A DNA stretch of 64,000 bases from Benincasa hispida (lineage: Eukaryota > Streptophyta > Magnoliopsida > Cucurbitales > Cucurbitaceae). Shown here piece by piece: positions 22,466-34,510 of this stretch; positions within the stretch are counted from its first letter, which is position 1, and the number at the start of each line of letters is the position of its first letter. The stretch is taken from NCBI RefSeq assembly GCF_009727055.1, contig NC_052357.1, positions 91,196,184 through 91,260,183 on the forward strand, written 5' to 3'. The position numbers and the translations under genes were made by a program. The notes under the pieces were generated by a model, which had not been told where the DNA came from, searched no databases, and worked only from the letters and a program-made list of their open reading frames with translations.

Positions 22466-24579
22466 TGATGCGCGAAAATTGGAAGTCAATTTTTACTTGA
22501 CAACCAAATCCTCGTGGACGCATTATGCGATGCATGTTCCTAAGATATGCGTTGATAGTCATGCGTCGATGGTCATGCATTGGAATGAAAATTGCGTTAA
22601 CGAATGTATGCGATGACCATGCGTCCTGCCACAAGTTTTCTTGCATTCACGCCAAGTATAACATGAACGCAAGTTTCTCAGGTAATCTGAGGTTGAACAC
22701 AGGGACTTGTAACTATATGTTTACGGTGATGTGCATGCAGCGGTTGAATAAAAGAATAAAGGGGATGTTGCTAAGTTAATCTTACTTCTACTCCTATCTA
22801 TCAAACAACGCAATGAGAATATGCATGAAAGGTAGAGATGCGACAAACCTTGACATGAAATAAATGTGTGGGAAAATAGATAAAATACGAAGATGTTTTC
22901 ATTGCAACCCTTAAGAGTGACCGCAAGGGCAACCCTAGTCAACGCAATCCATGCAATCATGCTACAACCATACACGACAAGTCATTTTCCAATGGAAATG
23001 TGGTGCTCCTAATTCTAAAACGCATGCGTTGAACGCAAAGTGTCCATAGAGCTTATTCCTAAGTCTCTACTCTTGTCCTATATGATGATGCAAAATACAT
23101 GAAAGCAAGGTGACTGCATTCAATCGTATCCTATCTCTAGGATGCATGCGATGCGTTAATAATAAATAATGCTCATTCCTAAGCGCCTATCTTTTGTATT
23201 ATGAGTTCTAATCTGGCTCTCCCAAGCCTAGATTCTGACTTGACCTTCCCAAGCCTAGATCCTATCCTTAGACTACCCTCCCGAGTATTCTTAATGGACG
23301 AATGAAGCATACATAATACAAGACAATCGCATAAACTTTGCTGACCTAAGATTGTTACTATCCCTAGTGAACAATGCATACCTTGCTTAATGCGTCCAAC
23401 CACTTACCCTCCTGGACAGTTGGTTGTTGCTGACTTTACTTATAGACAGGCGTTGCCACAGCTTCACACTATGAAAATAAGGTTACTCACACACTCACGT
23501 AACGCATACCTCTCGATAGGTTGCTACATGCTTCATATCCCCAATCCACATGACTAAGTATGCAATACCCAAGCAATCTCACTAAGTGTTGCAATGAAAG
23601 TAAAGATGCTAAGCAAAGAAGATGGAGATGGAGTCGAAGGAACAGAGAAATGCATTGAAAACACATTGTATTAATTTCTTAATTCAAAATGTCATACAAT
23701 ACAATATAGGGAAAGAAAGGAAAAAGAAATGATCGGCTGGAAGCAAAACTTTGCTTCCAGCGGATGCGCGTCAAGGTTGCCGGTGGTACCATGGATAGGC
23801 GGAAGAGCTGACTCTCTCGAGATCTAGCTCCAGTTGAAGGCTTCGGTCGTCACTCGAAATGGATGAAGGAGGTGAAGAATTCTCAGCGTCTTCTCACGCA
23901 TTTTGTCTGGATCACAAGGATCCGCCCAGGCAAACCTCAGGCGAAAACCTTGGATTTCAGCTCATCAGCCTCTATTTATAGAGCTTGGGTCGCTGACAGC
24001 ATTAATTGGACTACTCTAAGTCTGGCATTCGGTGCGTTCGTCCTTTCTGAACCTCTGCCACTAACGGCGTGGTAGGTGAAATGTCAACATCATCTTTAGA
24101 TTTTCTCGAGGTAGATGTGTTGATGCGTTCATTCCACCTGTCTTGCGTTGATCCCATTAGTTACGTTGTCGCACAGCCGCAATCATTCAATGACCGCATT
24201 CACTTAATACCGCAACTCTACATGATAACCGCATTCGCTTGACGAGCGCAACTTCTATGCGATGGACGCATACGGCTGATTACCGCAACATCCATGTGTT
24301 GATCGATGCGTTTGCCTTTGTGATGGAGTGTTTCTGCGCATGCGGACTTCTATGCGGTGGTCTGGTTTCTGTGTTTTCGTTCATTTCTTGCATTAGCTAC
24401 AAAGATAGAACATTGAACGCATAATTAACGCAAAATAACGAGTTAGCTGAGATTTGACATGCTGATCGATGCAAGCTCATATTATTGTGAATTCCTCATG
24501 ATCGACGCATATTCTGCCTAACAACCTTCATAGTTCTAAGTAAAAGGCCTAAGATGACCTGCATTTCTACATGTCATCA
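22466..24579 (-). repeat. 5' LTR of element W
   Basis: A 2114-bp partner of the LTR at 18674-20812. Between the primer site and its inner end is an extra 43 bp (22423-22465) that starts with a second TGATGCGCGAAAATT and forms an inverted repeat with the LTR end, so the true inner boundary is either 22423 or 22466. Confidence 0.9.
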
Positions 24580-24584
24580 GTAAC

Positions 24585-25156
24585 TAAGCGATGAAGCTTG
24601 CTAACTACACGATTGTCTAGCGGGCGCCTTCTACTAAACGATGAGCATCACATGTTCCCACTACGATCGCCTACCTCCAGTGCTTATGCGATCGCACAAC
24701 CAATGCTATACAATAAGGTAAATGATTTACCCCATCGCTTAGCATTAGCTAAACGATCGATTAGAAAATACTATACGATCGTCTATAAAAATTATCTAAA
24801 CGATCGCTTAGTAAAATCCCTACGATCGTTTACCTGAGGCTACACAATCCGATCAACGCTTGATCTTCTTCTACGTTGAGAATTGCATCACCATGCGCCG
24901 AAGCTTCATCATGAACGGCTTGACGAATTCGAACTTTTCGAATTACAGACTTGATTGCAAAGTTAATTTCGTCCAAAAACGCAGGGGCCCTTACAATTAA
25001 CACTTTGTAATACCGAAAGCTTTAAATATAAGGTAATTAAACCTCAAATGTTCGTAAAAATCATCCAAAATGCATAAAATGGTTAACCACAAATGCAGAA
25101 ACCCGCTACGACTGTAAAAAGCGTTCGATTCAGATCTTTAATTTGGAATATCAGAG
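24585..25156 (-). other. leader of element X, upstream part
   Basis: Non-coding DNA between the X primer site and the W insertion. It contains a second array of CGATCG-centred words at about 24600-24845, matching the array on the far side of W (18360-18660). Confidence 0.7.
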
Positions 25157-25174
25157 AACCTGGCTCTGATACCA
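25157..25174 (-). other. primer-binding site of element X, initiator Met tRNA
   Basis: On the minus strand TGGTATCAGAGCCAGGTT, complementary over 18 nt to the initiator Met tRNA 3' end, two bases inside the LTR end. Confidence 0.92.
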
Positions 25175-25176
25175 AT

Positions 25177-27384
25177 TGAAGGAAATTGGAAATGAGATTT
25201 TCATGACCAGCGGAAGCAAGACTATTCCAAATTACAATCACGAATCAACAATACATTTACAGTCGACTTGAACACAAACGGCTATGAAAATATACAGAGA
25301 AATTAAAGCATGAACATCAAATGTACAGAGAAAAAATTGTACTAACAACGACAGAAGCGTCTCCACGCTCCGATGTGCACTCTGATCGAACAACAGCAAC
25401 CACGAGGGCTTGATCTACATGACCGCAACACCGTATGAACACTTCGCGCTTGTCCTCAACGATCTCCTCGGTCACGATCTCCTCCGCAACATGAACTCAT
25501 TCATAACACCACGAACAGACTCCGCCGAAGCACCACGAACGACCTCCAGAAAACCTCGACGATGTCAAGTTGAGTCTGACACTACCAACAAGACGACCTT
25601 GGTATTCTCGGGTGGTGAGAATCCAGAGGGGGGCTCTGTTCGGACTTGGTGTGAGGCAGACGAACGGAGGAAAGACAGATCGTATACACGACTGGGCAAG
25701 TGGAGAAGTCGGAGACCTATCGTATAGGTCGATGCCCAATCGTTTAGATAAAGCTATATGATCGTCTAGCAAAAGCTATGCGATCGTTTAGCTTGGTCTG
25801 TCATGTACGGACTCTAACATAATCGTTTATCTTGGACCAGCGATCATCTAGCACAGCTATGCGATCATTTAATAAATACTGCACGATCGTTTATTCGCAC
25901 CTGCACGATCGTTTATCTCATCCAGCCGTCATTTAGTAAATCTGCATTTACTTGACGACTTCCGTGAGTTTCTTTTTCGCCGGAGAGAAAACTCAAAAAT
26001 TATTTCAAACTTTTTGTAAAAAACTTATTTTTCAAAATAGGAAACCGATTTTATTTTAAACTCATGGTTTACCATTGATCAATAACCACCCACTACATTT
26101 GGTTATTTAAAAGAAAAAATATTAATTATCTAATAATTAATATTATTATAAATATAAATGATAACCAACTTATCATACTATATTTATAACCTATAGTTTT
26201 AATATTTCATCTCATGAAACATATAAACCATAGTTCTTTTTCTATTCCATGGTACTTAATGTGAATCTCATTTACATCATACCGATTATATCATATATAA
26301 TCAAAATACCTCTTGTCAATTTGAACATTTCAAATCAACACCAAGAACTGATCCTTCAACATGAATCCAAGCTATCAAGGGGACCTCATGGACCTGTAGA
26401 TCCGAAGCTCCAACGATACGTGAATAACTGACTAAACTCTTTAATCAAGGGATTCACTATCCGTTAACTGCCAGGCACTCCACTAAAGATCGAAAGTTGA
26501 ACTATCCTCACTACAGATATATTATGTGTCCATCTTAACCAATGAGCAATGCGACAACCCTTCACAGATCGCTCGTAAGTACAGCTGGGCCAATAACCGT
26601 TATTCCCCTGTAGTTATATCTGTCTCCTTAAGTACCGCTGATTCTTTTAATGAACTTAAATCATAGTCCTACTATGACTGAGTCTTCTCTTCCAAAGAGA
26701 AGCTTTGGCCACTATGTTCAAGCCCTGGAATCAGCCCTTAAGGGAACAATCTCTCTACTTATCCCTACTTTGGGAAAGAAGTGAATTCCATATTGTGAAT
26801 TGAGTTCTACACTCCCAGATCAGACAAGTCACCAAAAAGGTAGGCATGTTGACTGGCAATCTGGCCACTCTCACCCATACTAATCAAAAGACCGCCCTCA
26901 AAGGCAGGAGTTCACAAAACACTCAGGATTAAGGTCGTGTCACCTATGGTCATTTAGGTGAGATGCAAGTCTTTAGTATCAATGACATTATATACAGAGT
27001 CTAATCATCTCGTGGTCCATGTCTTATACAAACTCTTTGTATAGGAAACCCCTGTTCCACGTCTCCACATGAATGGTCAGGATCTACTATCTGTAGTAGT
27101 TTACAACACTTGCAAACCTCTACAAAGAAGGTCGTATCCGTAGTGTCGCCAGGATCAGGTATCCCACCTTAATCCTACTACAGATCGATTTAGGTTATCA
27201 CTTAAGGCATGATCCACTTGTATATCACATATACATGCTTAAGCTCACATAAGATAACCAAGGAGTTTTGTTTATTGGATATAAAAAAATGTCAAAATTA
27301 AATAACACTTATTTTATTCATTGAACACTGTGTATCTTTACAAAACAGCGAGACTTCGGGAGAATTAGGATACTAATCCCAACA
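25177..27384 (-). repeat. 5' LTR of element X
   Basis: A 2208-bp partner of 12312-14542, with small indels. It carries the CGATCG-word array at about 25735-25920 and the shared GTGTCGCCAGGATCAGGTAT block near 27150. No gene. Confidence 0.95.
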
Positions 27385-27389
27385 ATACA

Positions 27390-29959
27390 GTCCTTATCGT
27401 TGCCACAAAACATATTACCCTTTTGAAAATTTTTGTTCAGCTTACGACCCCAATACACCTCAATACGAGAAATAAAAATAGAAGATACCCTCTCGCTTCT
27501 AGAGCTCGATTTGAGATTATGAAGATAGCAAAAATTATACTGAATTCAACAATTCCAAATGCTAAGAATTTAAGGATCAAACCCAAATTGTTGTTGCAGT
27601 TATCCCAATCGCAATGACATATTTTATTTCCTTTGCGATGAAATCAAATTTGGGGTTTGACTCTTAAGATTTTCAGCATTTTGAACAGTTGAATCTTGTT
27701 CAATTCTAATTTTTGGGAACGTAAACTAAATCAAGTTTTTCAGAAAAGAAATATGTTTTGTACTAACAGCAACATGAAGATCAATATCCACATCATTAGT
27801 AAGTTGTCTTAAAACATAGATAAGTTTGGATCAATCAGAATGAGCAATCTTCCAATCACCATTATATACCGTTTTGCGTAACCTGACATTCTGTTCAAAG
27901 TTTCTAAGTTCCATATTCATTATACATACAAACAAGGAAACCTAACATCGAACAACTAAAATTGAAATTACAATAGTTTAGAATCACAATCCTTTGGAGG
28001 AGTTTTCGTATAAGTTTTTCTTCTTAGCCTGATTGATCATTTTCCCTTAGGAAACTTGCGATCTTTTCACTTCTTTGGAGATTATGATCTCTAGGAAAGT
28101 GAGGTTCTTTACACAATGAATCGGCTTTTGAGGAAGCTTCCGTCAATTGTTGGTTTGTTTTGTGGTATTGTTTGTTAGAAGGCGCATGAAGATGTGAAAG
28201 CTAGTGCCCCTACGTAAAAGAATGCAAGTTTAGGACCTCCTTAGAGTGTGTGTTTTAGGCACCTCAGTTGATATATTACCTTCTTGAGTTTTTTGAATGC
28301 TTGATGATTGGTGCTTGAGTTAAAATAGGGGGAAAACGGATAACCTCTGTTAAGTCTAAAGTTGATTTTGAGTTGTCAATTGAATGTGACTTATACACAA
28401 ACATAGGGGATGAAAAGATTTTCCTTGAAATTTCTTAATAAAAGATGTGCTTGAATGCCACTACTCTTATAGATGTAACATGTTATTCTTAATATTGAGA
28501 GGCTCGAATCATTTGCATGCTTATTTAGAACTTTCTCGATCTTGTTCTACTTTTGAAAAAAAAAATCTAAATTTAGAATGTTGAAACCCACATAAAAAGT
28601 ATTTTCATTTAGCTTAATGAAAAGGATCCATTACTTTCCCGATTAGTCTTAAAAAAAAAAGTGTTATAAAAGAAGTAGCCTTAGTACTCGCTTAGCTTAG
28701 CTCATGAGTTAGTGGGCTTTAATTACGAGAGTGATTAATCATATTAACCAAAACAACTGACTAAGAAACATAACTAATAAAAGAAAGTTTTTTTTTAAAA
28801 AGACTTCAACTAGATTAAAAAGAGAACTTAACAATTAAACATTTCATATATTAACGCTATCGAAGAAATTTATTTAATATTTCTCATAAAAAAAAAGCTT
28901 CAAATAAATAAGTGTAGTTGTAAGAGAAATAAATTAAATGTACTCACTGAAACTCTAAATTACCATATACAATACAACCAAAAAAAAAAAAAAAGAAAAA
29001 AGAGAGAATTCACTATAGTAAGTAAAAAGAGAAAAACTAATATATGTAAGATAAAGTAGAATAGTATTTAAACTAAATACAGAGCAAATGTTTTATAATA
29101 TCAATAATTGTGTTTCTCCTCAATTGTATATAGAATGGAATAAATTCTTCAAATGCTTTGATGTGAATAATTCGAGGATGAGATGAATTCTTCAGTTTTA
29201 GTTTAAAAAATCTATCAATCCATTCATGGATCGTAACACACTTGTTGTTCTTATTAGAGAGAAAGAGAAGAATTGCGGAAGTGTGTATTCCATTCAATCA
29301 CTCCTCATTGATGACACAAAATTAGCAACAAATACCATGAGGTAACTCACTTAACAAAACTAGCCATTAACTCCACTAATATAGATGTAAAAAACTAATG
29401 ATGTATGAACAACTTTCCTAGTAACTAGGACCTTGGACTAATTCAAAATAATCAAAATAGAGGTGCAACTTGGAAGAGGATAGTCCTTATTGAAATCTTG
29501 AAGATGTATGAGAAAGTATGGAGGGAGATGCACTTTTCAAAAGTGATGAAGAGAATTTGGAAGAGGATAGTCCTAATGACATCCAAGCACATTGGATAAG
29601 AACAGAGAACAAATCTTTAGAGTTAACAAAGACATGGATTTGAATTCTAATTGTCAGCTTGTAGCTCAAAGTTTAAGAAGCTAGTGTGAGATGTTAGATA
29701 GTAACATGGTAGAAAAAAAGCTTGCTTATAAGTTTTAATTGAAGTATTATCTTTTTGTGACCCTTTCATTTTTTTTGGTTTTTGTTTGCGGGGTTTTAAG
29801 GTTTATTTTATTGTGTTTGTTAATTTGTTTCCCTTTTCTCCTTATGGGAGTTTTTCTTTTTCTTTTTTCTTTTAGGGGTTCCATTGGTTTATAATTTCTC
29901 CCACTTTTCATCTTTTGAAAGGTGAAAAGCCATGGGAATAAAAATATCTAATAACCTTG
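27390..29959. mobile_element. foreign insertion in Y, second half
   Basis: Neither element X nor Y. It should join 11139-12306 once X is removed. AT-rich, no recognised protein, several A/T tracts (28555-29010). A 27-bp phrase (GGAAGAGGATAGTCCT core) is duplicated near 29470 and 29560. A CACTA-type right terminus was looked for near 29600-29990 and not found, so the class of this insertion stays open. Confidence 0.4.
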
Positions 29960-31980
29960 TAATAATCGAATCATATGTGTGGCCTAAATTCTTTATGATA
30001 TGATATTTAAAGTCAGAAAAATGTTGTCAATAACTACATGAGTTCAGTTCCATCTTTTTCCTGTCATGACATAGTTTATTGAAACCTCATTATTATCTTT
30101 ATGTATTCCAACTTACTCATTAGTCATGTCATGAATTTCTTTATGGGTATTTACTTCATCAACCAAGTCTTATTGACTATTATTTTTTTTTTTTTGATGA
30201 TTTTTATCTTTGAAACCCACTGGTTTACCATGCTTCGGACGTGTTCCAAACTCATTAGTGACAACTTGCTGTGTTGGAATATCAATTTCGATAGAATATT
30301 TGCAGCTGGTATATATGACTTAGTTACTCTCTTTGCATCTATAAATGCATTTGGTAATTGATTTGCTATATTTTGTAAATGAATTATCTTTTGAACTTCA
30401 AGTTCACATTGATCTGTATGAGGATCAAAATGAGACAATAACAATGCATTCCATGTAATTTCTTTTTCCAACTTCTTAATTCCTCCCCTTAATGTTGGAA
30501 ATTTGTCTCGTTATGACAATTAGCAAGGTAGTAAATACACCACCTGTCAGGGGTTCAAGATATTTGATAATTAATGGGGAATCATATCCAATATATATTC
30601 TTAACCTCCTTTGAGGACTTATCTTCGTACGTTGTGGTGGAGAAATTAAGACATATACTGCACATAAAAAAAATCTCAAATGGGAAATATTTGGCTCATG
30701 GCCATAAGTTAATTGTAATGGCGAGTACTTATGATAAGATACTGACCTAATGCGTATAAGTGACGCTACATGCAAAATAGTATGTCCCCATATAGATGTA
30801 GGAAGCTTAACTCTCATAAACAATGATCTAGCAATTAACTGCAAACGATTTATGAATGATTCTACTAAACCATTTTGTATATGAACACATGAGCTACAAG
30901 ATATTCAACACTTATCTCAATTGGCATACAATAATTATCAAAGGCTTGAGATGTAAATTGATCAATATTATTAAGACAAATGGTCTTAATTGTATAATCA
31001 AAAAATTGTACTCTTAACTTAATTATTTGAGCAAGTAATCTTGCAAATGCAAGATTTCGACTTGATAATAAGAAAACATGTGACCATCTGTTGGATGTGT
31101 CTATTAATACCATAAAATATCTAATGATCCACTTGGTGGGTTAATAGGTCCACACATATCACCATGAATTCGTTCTAAAAATGTAGGTGATTCAGTCCCC
31201 ACTTTGACTGGTGATGATCTAATGATTAGTTTACCTTGAGAGCAAGCATCACATGATAATTCATTAGATTCGAGAATCTTCTGGCTCTTCAATAGATGTC
31301 CATTTGAATTCTTAAGAATTCTTCTCATCATTATTGACCATGGATGACCTAATCTATCATGTCAAAATATGTTTGAATTCATGAACTTCAGGTTCATTGT
31401 TGCATATATTTCAATTACTCGTATATAAGTATAATATAATTCAGAAGATAAAGCAGACAACTCTTCCAATATACGTTTTTCATATGAGAGTAGATATGAT
31501 ATAAAGATGCTCTATATTATTCTTTCTATTAGTCTCAATATGATAACCACTGTAACATATATCTTTAAAATGTTCTTCTAGGCAAAATAATATTTGCTTT
31601 TTCAAACCCTTCAATTAGGTTTACAAAATCTAATATTGTATTGACTTTTGCTTCCAACATTGTCAGTTTAGAAAAATATTTTCCATTTGTAAGTATTGTA
31701 TGTATAGTTGCATTGTCTGTCAAACATAGATATTCTTTACTCATTTTTAAGTCACCTAACATATGAAAATGGTCCAGGTTTCTTTATAAAAAGAAAATAA
31801 TAATAATAACAAAAATAACATTTGGAATATACAAAGGTTAACATCTACTAAGAGGGAAAAAAAACATAGAGATGAATAAAAAAACAACATTAAGTCTATA
31901 TTTTCAAAGTTAAAGGAAACACTTGATGTTTCATCAATTCTATCGATTTTCTCTTCAAGCGATTCAAAGAAGTCCCCCAT
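29960..31980 (-). pseudogene. protease-integrase-linker remnant of element Y
   Basis: From high to low: CLTDNATIHTIL (protease site, normally DSA, here DNA) near 31740; the pre-integrase zinc domain with SNELSCDACSQGKLIIRSSP at about 31270-31200; integrase core 31113-30865 with VLIDTSNRWSHVFLLSSRN; integrase C-terminal part 30844-30476 (LIARSLFMRVKLPTSIWGHT, HKYSPLQLTYGHEPN); and a linker to about 29960. Stops and frameshifts separate these parts. It aligns with sister B at 48463-50290. Confidence 0.8.
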
Positions 31981-32124
31981 ATCTAAATTTGTCCTATGGG
32001 ATGAGTCAAATATGTCATTATCCTTAGAATTTGCTTCTACAAATTTTCTTTTTTTCCTTCAGGGATGCTTGATAGAGATTAACTAATTGTTTTGACGTAC
32101 GATAGGTACGTGACCAATGCCCAG

Positions 32125-32920
32125 TCATTCCACATAAAAAACATTTATTTTCAACATTTTTTGAACTTTTATCGTGTGGAGCTTTTTCTCTGTGATCATC
32201 ATTTTGTATGGTTTTTTTAAAATTTGAATGATTAGAACGACCATCATAAAAAAGTAATTATTTTTTCCTCTGCCACGGTCATGACCTTGACCTCGACCAC
32301 AATTATTATTAAAATTCACAGAATTTACTTTAGGAAATGGTGTCGTCTCGGTTGGTCGAGATTCATGATTTTTCGTTAATAACTTATTTTTTTGTTCAAC
32401 CATGAGAAAACATGAAATTAGTTCAGAATATTGTTTAAAACCTTTCTTTCGATATTGCTGCTGCAAGAATATATTCAAGATATGAAATGTAGAAAATATC
32501 TTCTCTAACATATCAACATCAGTAAATTTTCTCTATGCATAACAACAATTTCGAGCTGATTTTAAATAATGCAGAGCTGTAATCATTTACTGATTTGAAA
32601 TATTGTAGCCTCAAGTGCATCCACTCATAATGAGTTTTAGAAAGAATAACTTTTTTTTTTTTTATAATCATACCTCACTTAAAAAAAATTTCACAAGATA
32701 CAATGGTCTTTTATTGTAAGATACTTTATTTTCAATCTCTCATAGAGATGATGAAGAAAGAAAATCATAGTTTGTCTGGACTGGATGTCGTATTTTCTTC
32801 TTTAATAGTCTCTTCAAGATTTATAGCATCTAGGTGGATTTCGGCATCAAATACCCATGACAAATAATTACTGCTGTTAATATCCAAGACAAAAAAATAA
32901 TTTTGTGAGATTTGTCATGA
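32125..32920 (-). pseudogene. gag remnant of element Y
   Basis: The frame at 32511-32125 reads LQQQYRKKGFKQYSELISCF and NHESRPTETTPFPKVN, the C-terminal capsid region of this copia family, followed by a GRGQGHDRGRGK basic stretch. The zinc knuckle is shifted out of frame (VFYVE). Upstream gag sequence to about 32920 is recognisable only in pieces. Confidence 0.75.
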
Positions 32921-33061
32921 CATCACTATCATAAAATATTATATTTATATTAGAATTTAATAGATATTAAATATGAAAAATAAAGTTAAATTTATTAATT
33001 ATAACGAAGAGGGAAAAACCAATATACCTTTAGAACCTACCTTTAGCAAGAAAAACGATAG

Positions 33062-33079
33062 GAACTCGTGCTGTTAACT
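33062..33079 (-). other. primer-binding site of element Y (non-canonical)
   Basis: On the minus strand AGTTAACAGCACGAGTTC directly follows the LTR end ACAACA. It is the counterpart of 45073-45090 and 54194-54210; see the B entry for the tRNA argument. Confidence 0.6.
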
Positions 33080-33463
33080 TGTTGTGAATTTGAGGAGCAC
33101 AACGACGCACAACGAGAACACGGATATTGAGAAAATATAACATAATAATAATATATAATAAAATAAATAAATATAATATCATATATAAATATATAAAATA
33201 AATAAATAGTAAAAAGTAAATAAAAACAAAAAATGAATTTCTCCACTTTCTCCAATCTTTTTGGATTGATCACCAATGTCTTTCAAAACCCACCAAATGT
33301 CATTATTTATTGGTAATTTGGCAAGTAGGAAGCGGACTACATGGACACTAATAATGTGTAATCTTGAGACCCATAGTGAATACATAGGTAATGGATAAAT
33401 AACACATGATCAATGAACACTAATAATGGACATCTAAATATTACACTTAACATATTTATAATA
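33080..33463 (-). repeat. 5' LTR of element Y
   Basis: 384 bp, from TATTATAAATATG at 33463 to ACAACA at 33080, followed outward by the target duplication GATAA at 33464-33468. Confidence 0.88.
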
Positions 33464-33468
33464 GATAA

Positions 33469-33882
33469 AACAATTTTAATAGAACATCTACATTTTTCAA
33501 TTATTTCTAATAAAAAAGTTATATATAGTTCGCTAGTTGCAGTTTATTTTTAATTAAATATTTATACATAATCTCAATTTTATGAAAATATTGATAAAAA
33601 TATCGATAAAATATTGATGTCAATGAATAGTTCTTAATAAAAGTATTAATATTAAAAGTTCTTAAAAATAATTTAAATTAACAGTTAAGCATTTTTCCAT
33701 TTTAAAGAAGTTTAAATTTCTTATCATTTATATTGGGTCCACATAAGTTTCAGTTTCTTGATATTTTAGTTATAATTCGTTGAATTTTCTATGATGAAAA
33801 GTTTGATTCACCAGTTATGTTGATGTCTAAGCCATGGACATATAAAAATATTGAAGGAAATTTAAAACATTGTCATGTTGTT

Positions 33883-33913
<31 letters not shown>

Positions 33914-34472
33914 AAAGTGAGTTTAGCTTAATAATAATTAACATGTAACTTTTTTCCCTAGAGTTTCAAATTTCCAAATTCCCACTTGTGGTACTAACAA
34001 AAAGAAAAAAAGGGAAAAATCTTAACTTGCATGCTTGATATGAAAACAAGTCTCAAGATAAAAGAGCATATAAAACAATTGTTTCAACACAAATCTCACC
34101 CACCTGCATTCAAGGTGTTTTAGCTTAAAAATTTGATAACTCTAAAGTTTGTGAAACATACATATTTGGATCTTTTTAGGAAAACTTCTAAATTTATGTA
34201 GTTTGTTTGGTCGGTAAACTTAGATGTCGTTTAATGCATAGCATAATAGATGAGTTTACTAAGTCTTTTTTAAGTTTATGTAACCTGTAAAATCAGTAAA
34301 CGTATGTTCCATCTCACATGCTGACGTACCCCTATGTTCGATACCCGAGTCTTAGGCTAACCAAATGAAATGAAAGAAAGGGAATAAAATTTGTTGGGCA
34401 TATTTTGTAATGTCACAAAAGAAGGAATCCAACCACAAAAAATAAAAACATTTTTGCTTTCCAAACAAGAAG

Positions 34473-34510
<38 letters not shown>

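Larger units (their letters stand above)
18674..24579 (-). mobile_element. LARD-like LTR element W, tRNA-Asp primed, no coding domain
   Basis: Minus-strand element with 2.1-kb LTRs (TGATG...CATCA), a primer site at 22399-22416 matching the 3' end of tRNA-Asp at 17 of 18 bases, and a polypurine tract ending at 20813. The internal part is only about 1.6 kb and encodes nothing recognisable. Long LTRs with a non-coding interior fit a large retrotransposon derivative (LARD). The tRNA-Asp primer suggests a Gypsy (Athila-like) helper, an inference. It sits inside the leader of X. Confidence 0.85.
12312..27384 (-). mobile_element. copia element X with 2.2-kb LTRs, lacking RT and RNase H cores
   Basis: Minus-strand element. 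5' LTR 25177-27384, initiator-Met primer site 25157-25174, a long leader interrupted by element W, protease and integrase remnants 16560-14900, a pol tail ending 14648, polypurine tract, and 3' LTR 12312-14542. The LTRs begin TGTTGGGATTAG and end CCTTCA, and ATACA flanks the element. No gag was recognised. RT and RNase H cores are deleted in frame, so X was already dependent on other elements, or was later trimmed. Confidence 0.9.
9543..33463 (-). mobile_element. copia element Y, split by nested insertions
   Basis: Read on the minus strand from 33463: 5' LTR (33080-33463), primer site, gag, protease, integrase, linker to about 29960. After a 19-kb interruption come RT, RNase H, polypurine tract (9960-9968) and 3' LTR (9543-9959). 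The LTRs are clear relatives, begin TATTATAAATATG and end ACAACA, and GATAA flanks both outer ends. Comparison with sister element B shows that only about 400 bp (its 50300-50710) is missing at the interruption, so the two halves were once continuous. All reading frames are broken. Confidence 0.9.
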
